NCBI RefSeq assembly: GCF_900114845.1
Contig: NZ_FOUK01000002.1
Coordinates: 930,001-994,000 of the forward strand
Origin: Pimelobacter simplex
GTDB lineage: Bacteria > Actinomycetota > Actinomycetes > Propionibacteriales > Nocardioidaceae
Direction of reading: 5' to 3'
DNA: 64,000 nucleotides
Shown: positions 63,334 to 64,000 of the stretch, piece by piece
How positions within the stretch are numbered: position 1 is the first letter of the stretch
How the letters are laid out: every line of letters starts with the position of its first letter
Translations under genes and position numbers: made by a program
Notes under the pieces: generated by a model
Seen by the model: the letters and a program-made list of their open reading frames with translations, nothing else
What the model was told of the DNA's origin: nothing
Databases searched by the model: none

Positions 63334-64000
63334 TCAGGCCGGGACGGCACTGATGACGGGCGCGCCGAGCTGCTGCGCGAGCCAGTCCGCGGCGGCCGGG
63401 AGCCAGCGTCCGCGGGCGTTCGCGATGTTGTGGTCGCCGCCGGAGACGACCCGGCGCTCCGCGCCCGGGACGTGCTCGGCGAGCCACCGGCCGGTGAAGT
63501 CGCCGTGGACGAGGGGGTCGGCATCGCCGTCGACGACCAGGAGCGGGACGTCGATGGCGAGAGCGGCATCGGCGACGTCGAGGGAGCCGGCGAAGCGACG
63601 GGCGCCCTCCTCGTCGCCCGCGCGCACCGTCAGGAGCCCCTGGATCAGCGGCGGAAGATCGTCGTAGGCGGGGACCCGCACCAGCCCGCTGACGATGACG
63701 CCGGCACGCAGCCGCGGCTCCTCGGCGAGGGTGGCCGTCGCGTAGAGACCGCCGAGGCTGCAGGCGAGGATCCCGGCGCGGACGTGCCGTCCCTCCTCCG
63801 CGAAGCGCGCGCCCACGACGTCGAGCGCCTCGCGCACGACCGCCGGGTAGTCGGTCGTCGGTGGCTGCACGCCGACGAGCTCACCCTGTCCGGGGCCGTC
63901 CAGGACGAAGGTCGCGCAACCGCGGGCCAGCAGCGCCTCGGCCAACGACCACAGCTCCTCCTTCGCGCCGTCGAGGCCGGGGACGAGCACCACCAGGGCT
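63334..64000 (-). CDS. Alpha/beta hydrolase, partial (5' end outside the window)
   Basis: The C-terminal 222 or so codons of an alpha/beta hydrolase. The frame is open to the window end. VLVPGLDGAKEELWSLAE, then CATFVLDGPGQGEL and the elbow ILACSLGGLYATA (Cys-Ser nucleophile region) resemble FrsA/DUF1100-type hydrolases. The catalytic Asp is in VVDGDADPLV and the final His in SGGDHNIA. It lies 33 nt upstream of the SDR gene and is probably in the same operon. Confidence 0.8.
   Translation of the reverse strand, partial: ALVVLVPGLDGAKEELWSLAEALLARGCATFVLDGPGQGELVGVQPPTTDYPAVVREALDVVGARFAEEGRHVRAGILACSLGGLYATATLAEEPRLRAGVIVSGLVRVPAYDDLPPLIQGLLTVRAGDEEGARRFAGSLDVADAALAIDVPLLVVDGDADPLVHGDFTGRWLAEHVPGAERRVVSGGDHNIANARGRWLPAAADWLAQQLGAPVISAVPA

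Overview
The window is chromosomal DNA from a very high-GC actinobacterium. Gene style and neighbourhood fit Nocardioides or a close relative: a tad pilus locus, a mycofactocin-type SDR, DUF3048 and DUF3558-like lipoproteins, prfB/ftsE/ftsX/smpB/ssrA clustering, and GTG starts with 4-nt ATGA/GTGA overlaps. The genus is an inference from gene content; no 16S is present.

Layout. (1) 1-9.5 kb is ordinary chromosome: a TetR regulator, a DUF3048 lipoprotein, an amidase operon, fabG, a DUF429-RelA/SpoT fusion coupled to a HIT protein, a GDPD, a thioesterase and an NAD(P)-binding protein. (2) 9.5-17.4 kb is an accessory island of lower GC beside the tmRNA gene. It holds a lipoprotein, a frameshifted gene, a small gene, a HEPN-like protein, a 1486-aa STAND-type NTPase with a predicted N-terminal nuclease and HEAT-like C-terminus (a candidate anti-phage sensor), and a decayed large serine recombinase whose 3' end faces ssrA. 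(3) 17.4-27.2 kb is conserved core: ssrA (tmRNA), an S1 protease, an amidohydrolase, smpB, an M23 peptidase with coiled coil, ftsX, ftsE and prfB, with a secreted metalloprotease and a DUF3558-like protein between ftsE and prfB. (4) 27.3-41.3 kb encodes four very large secreted proteins: two tandem Ig-like-repeat proteins, a lamin-tail/propeller protein, and a Cna-B-like protein with Ig-like repeats. (5) 41.4-45.8 kb and 57.9-58.6 kb are the two halves of a tad (Flp-type) pilus locus. (6) 45.78-57.88 kb is a 12.1-kb integrative element inserted inside the tad ATPase gene. (7) 58.7-64 kb is a catabolic-looking operon: Zn-alcohol dehydrogenase, epoxide-hydrolase-like enzyme, DUF1275 membrane protein, quinone-oxidoreductase-like protein, mycofactocin-type SDR, and an alpha/beta hydrolase cut by the window end.

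The most striking result is the element in the tad ATPase gene. Its ends share only TGC. Removing the 12,108 bp between the two copies rejoins the flanks in frame to a 421-aa CpaF/TadA ATPase across the expected Phe-Pro-His-Pro-Asp-Trp segment. A 538-aa large serine recombinase sits just inside the right end. The element carries a GmrSD-like DUF262/DUF1524 protein, an ATPase + TOPRIM-like pair, a small serine resolvase, a pentapeptide-like membrane protein, an XRE regulator, a lipoprotein and an operon of small phage-like genes, but no recognisable capsid, relaxase or type IV secretion gene. It also has four same-orientation copies of a 13-bp motif (TTTTGCGTCAATA and one variant) in gaps between genes.

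The two accessory regions together hold at least three candidate defence modules. Regulation of pilus assembly by excision of the element, comparable to other disrupted-gene switches, is a testable inference.
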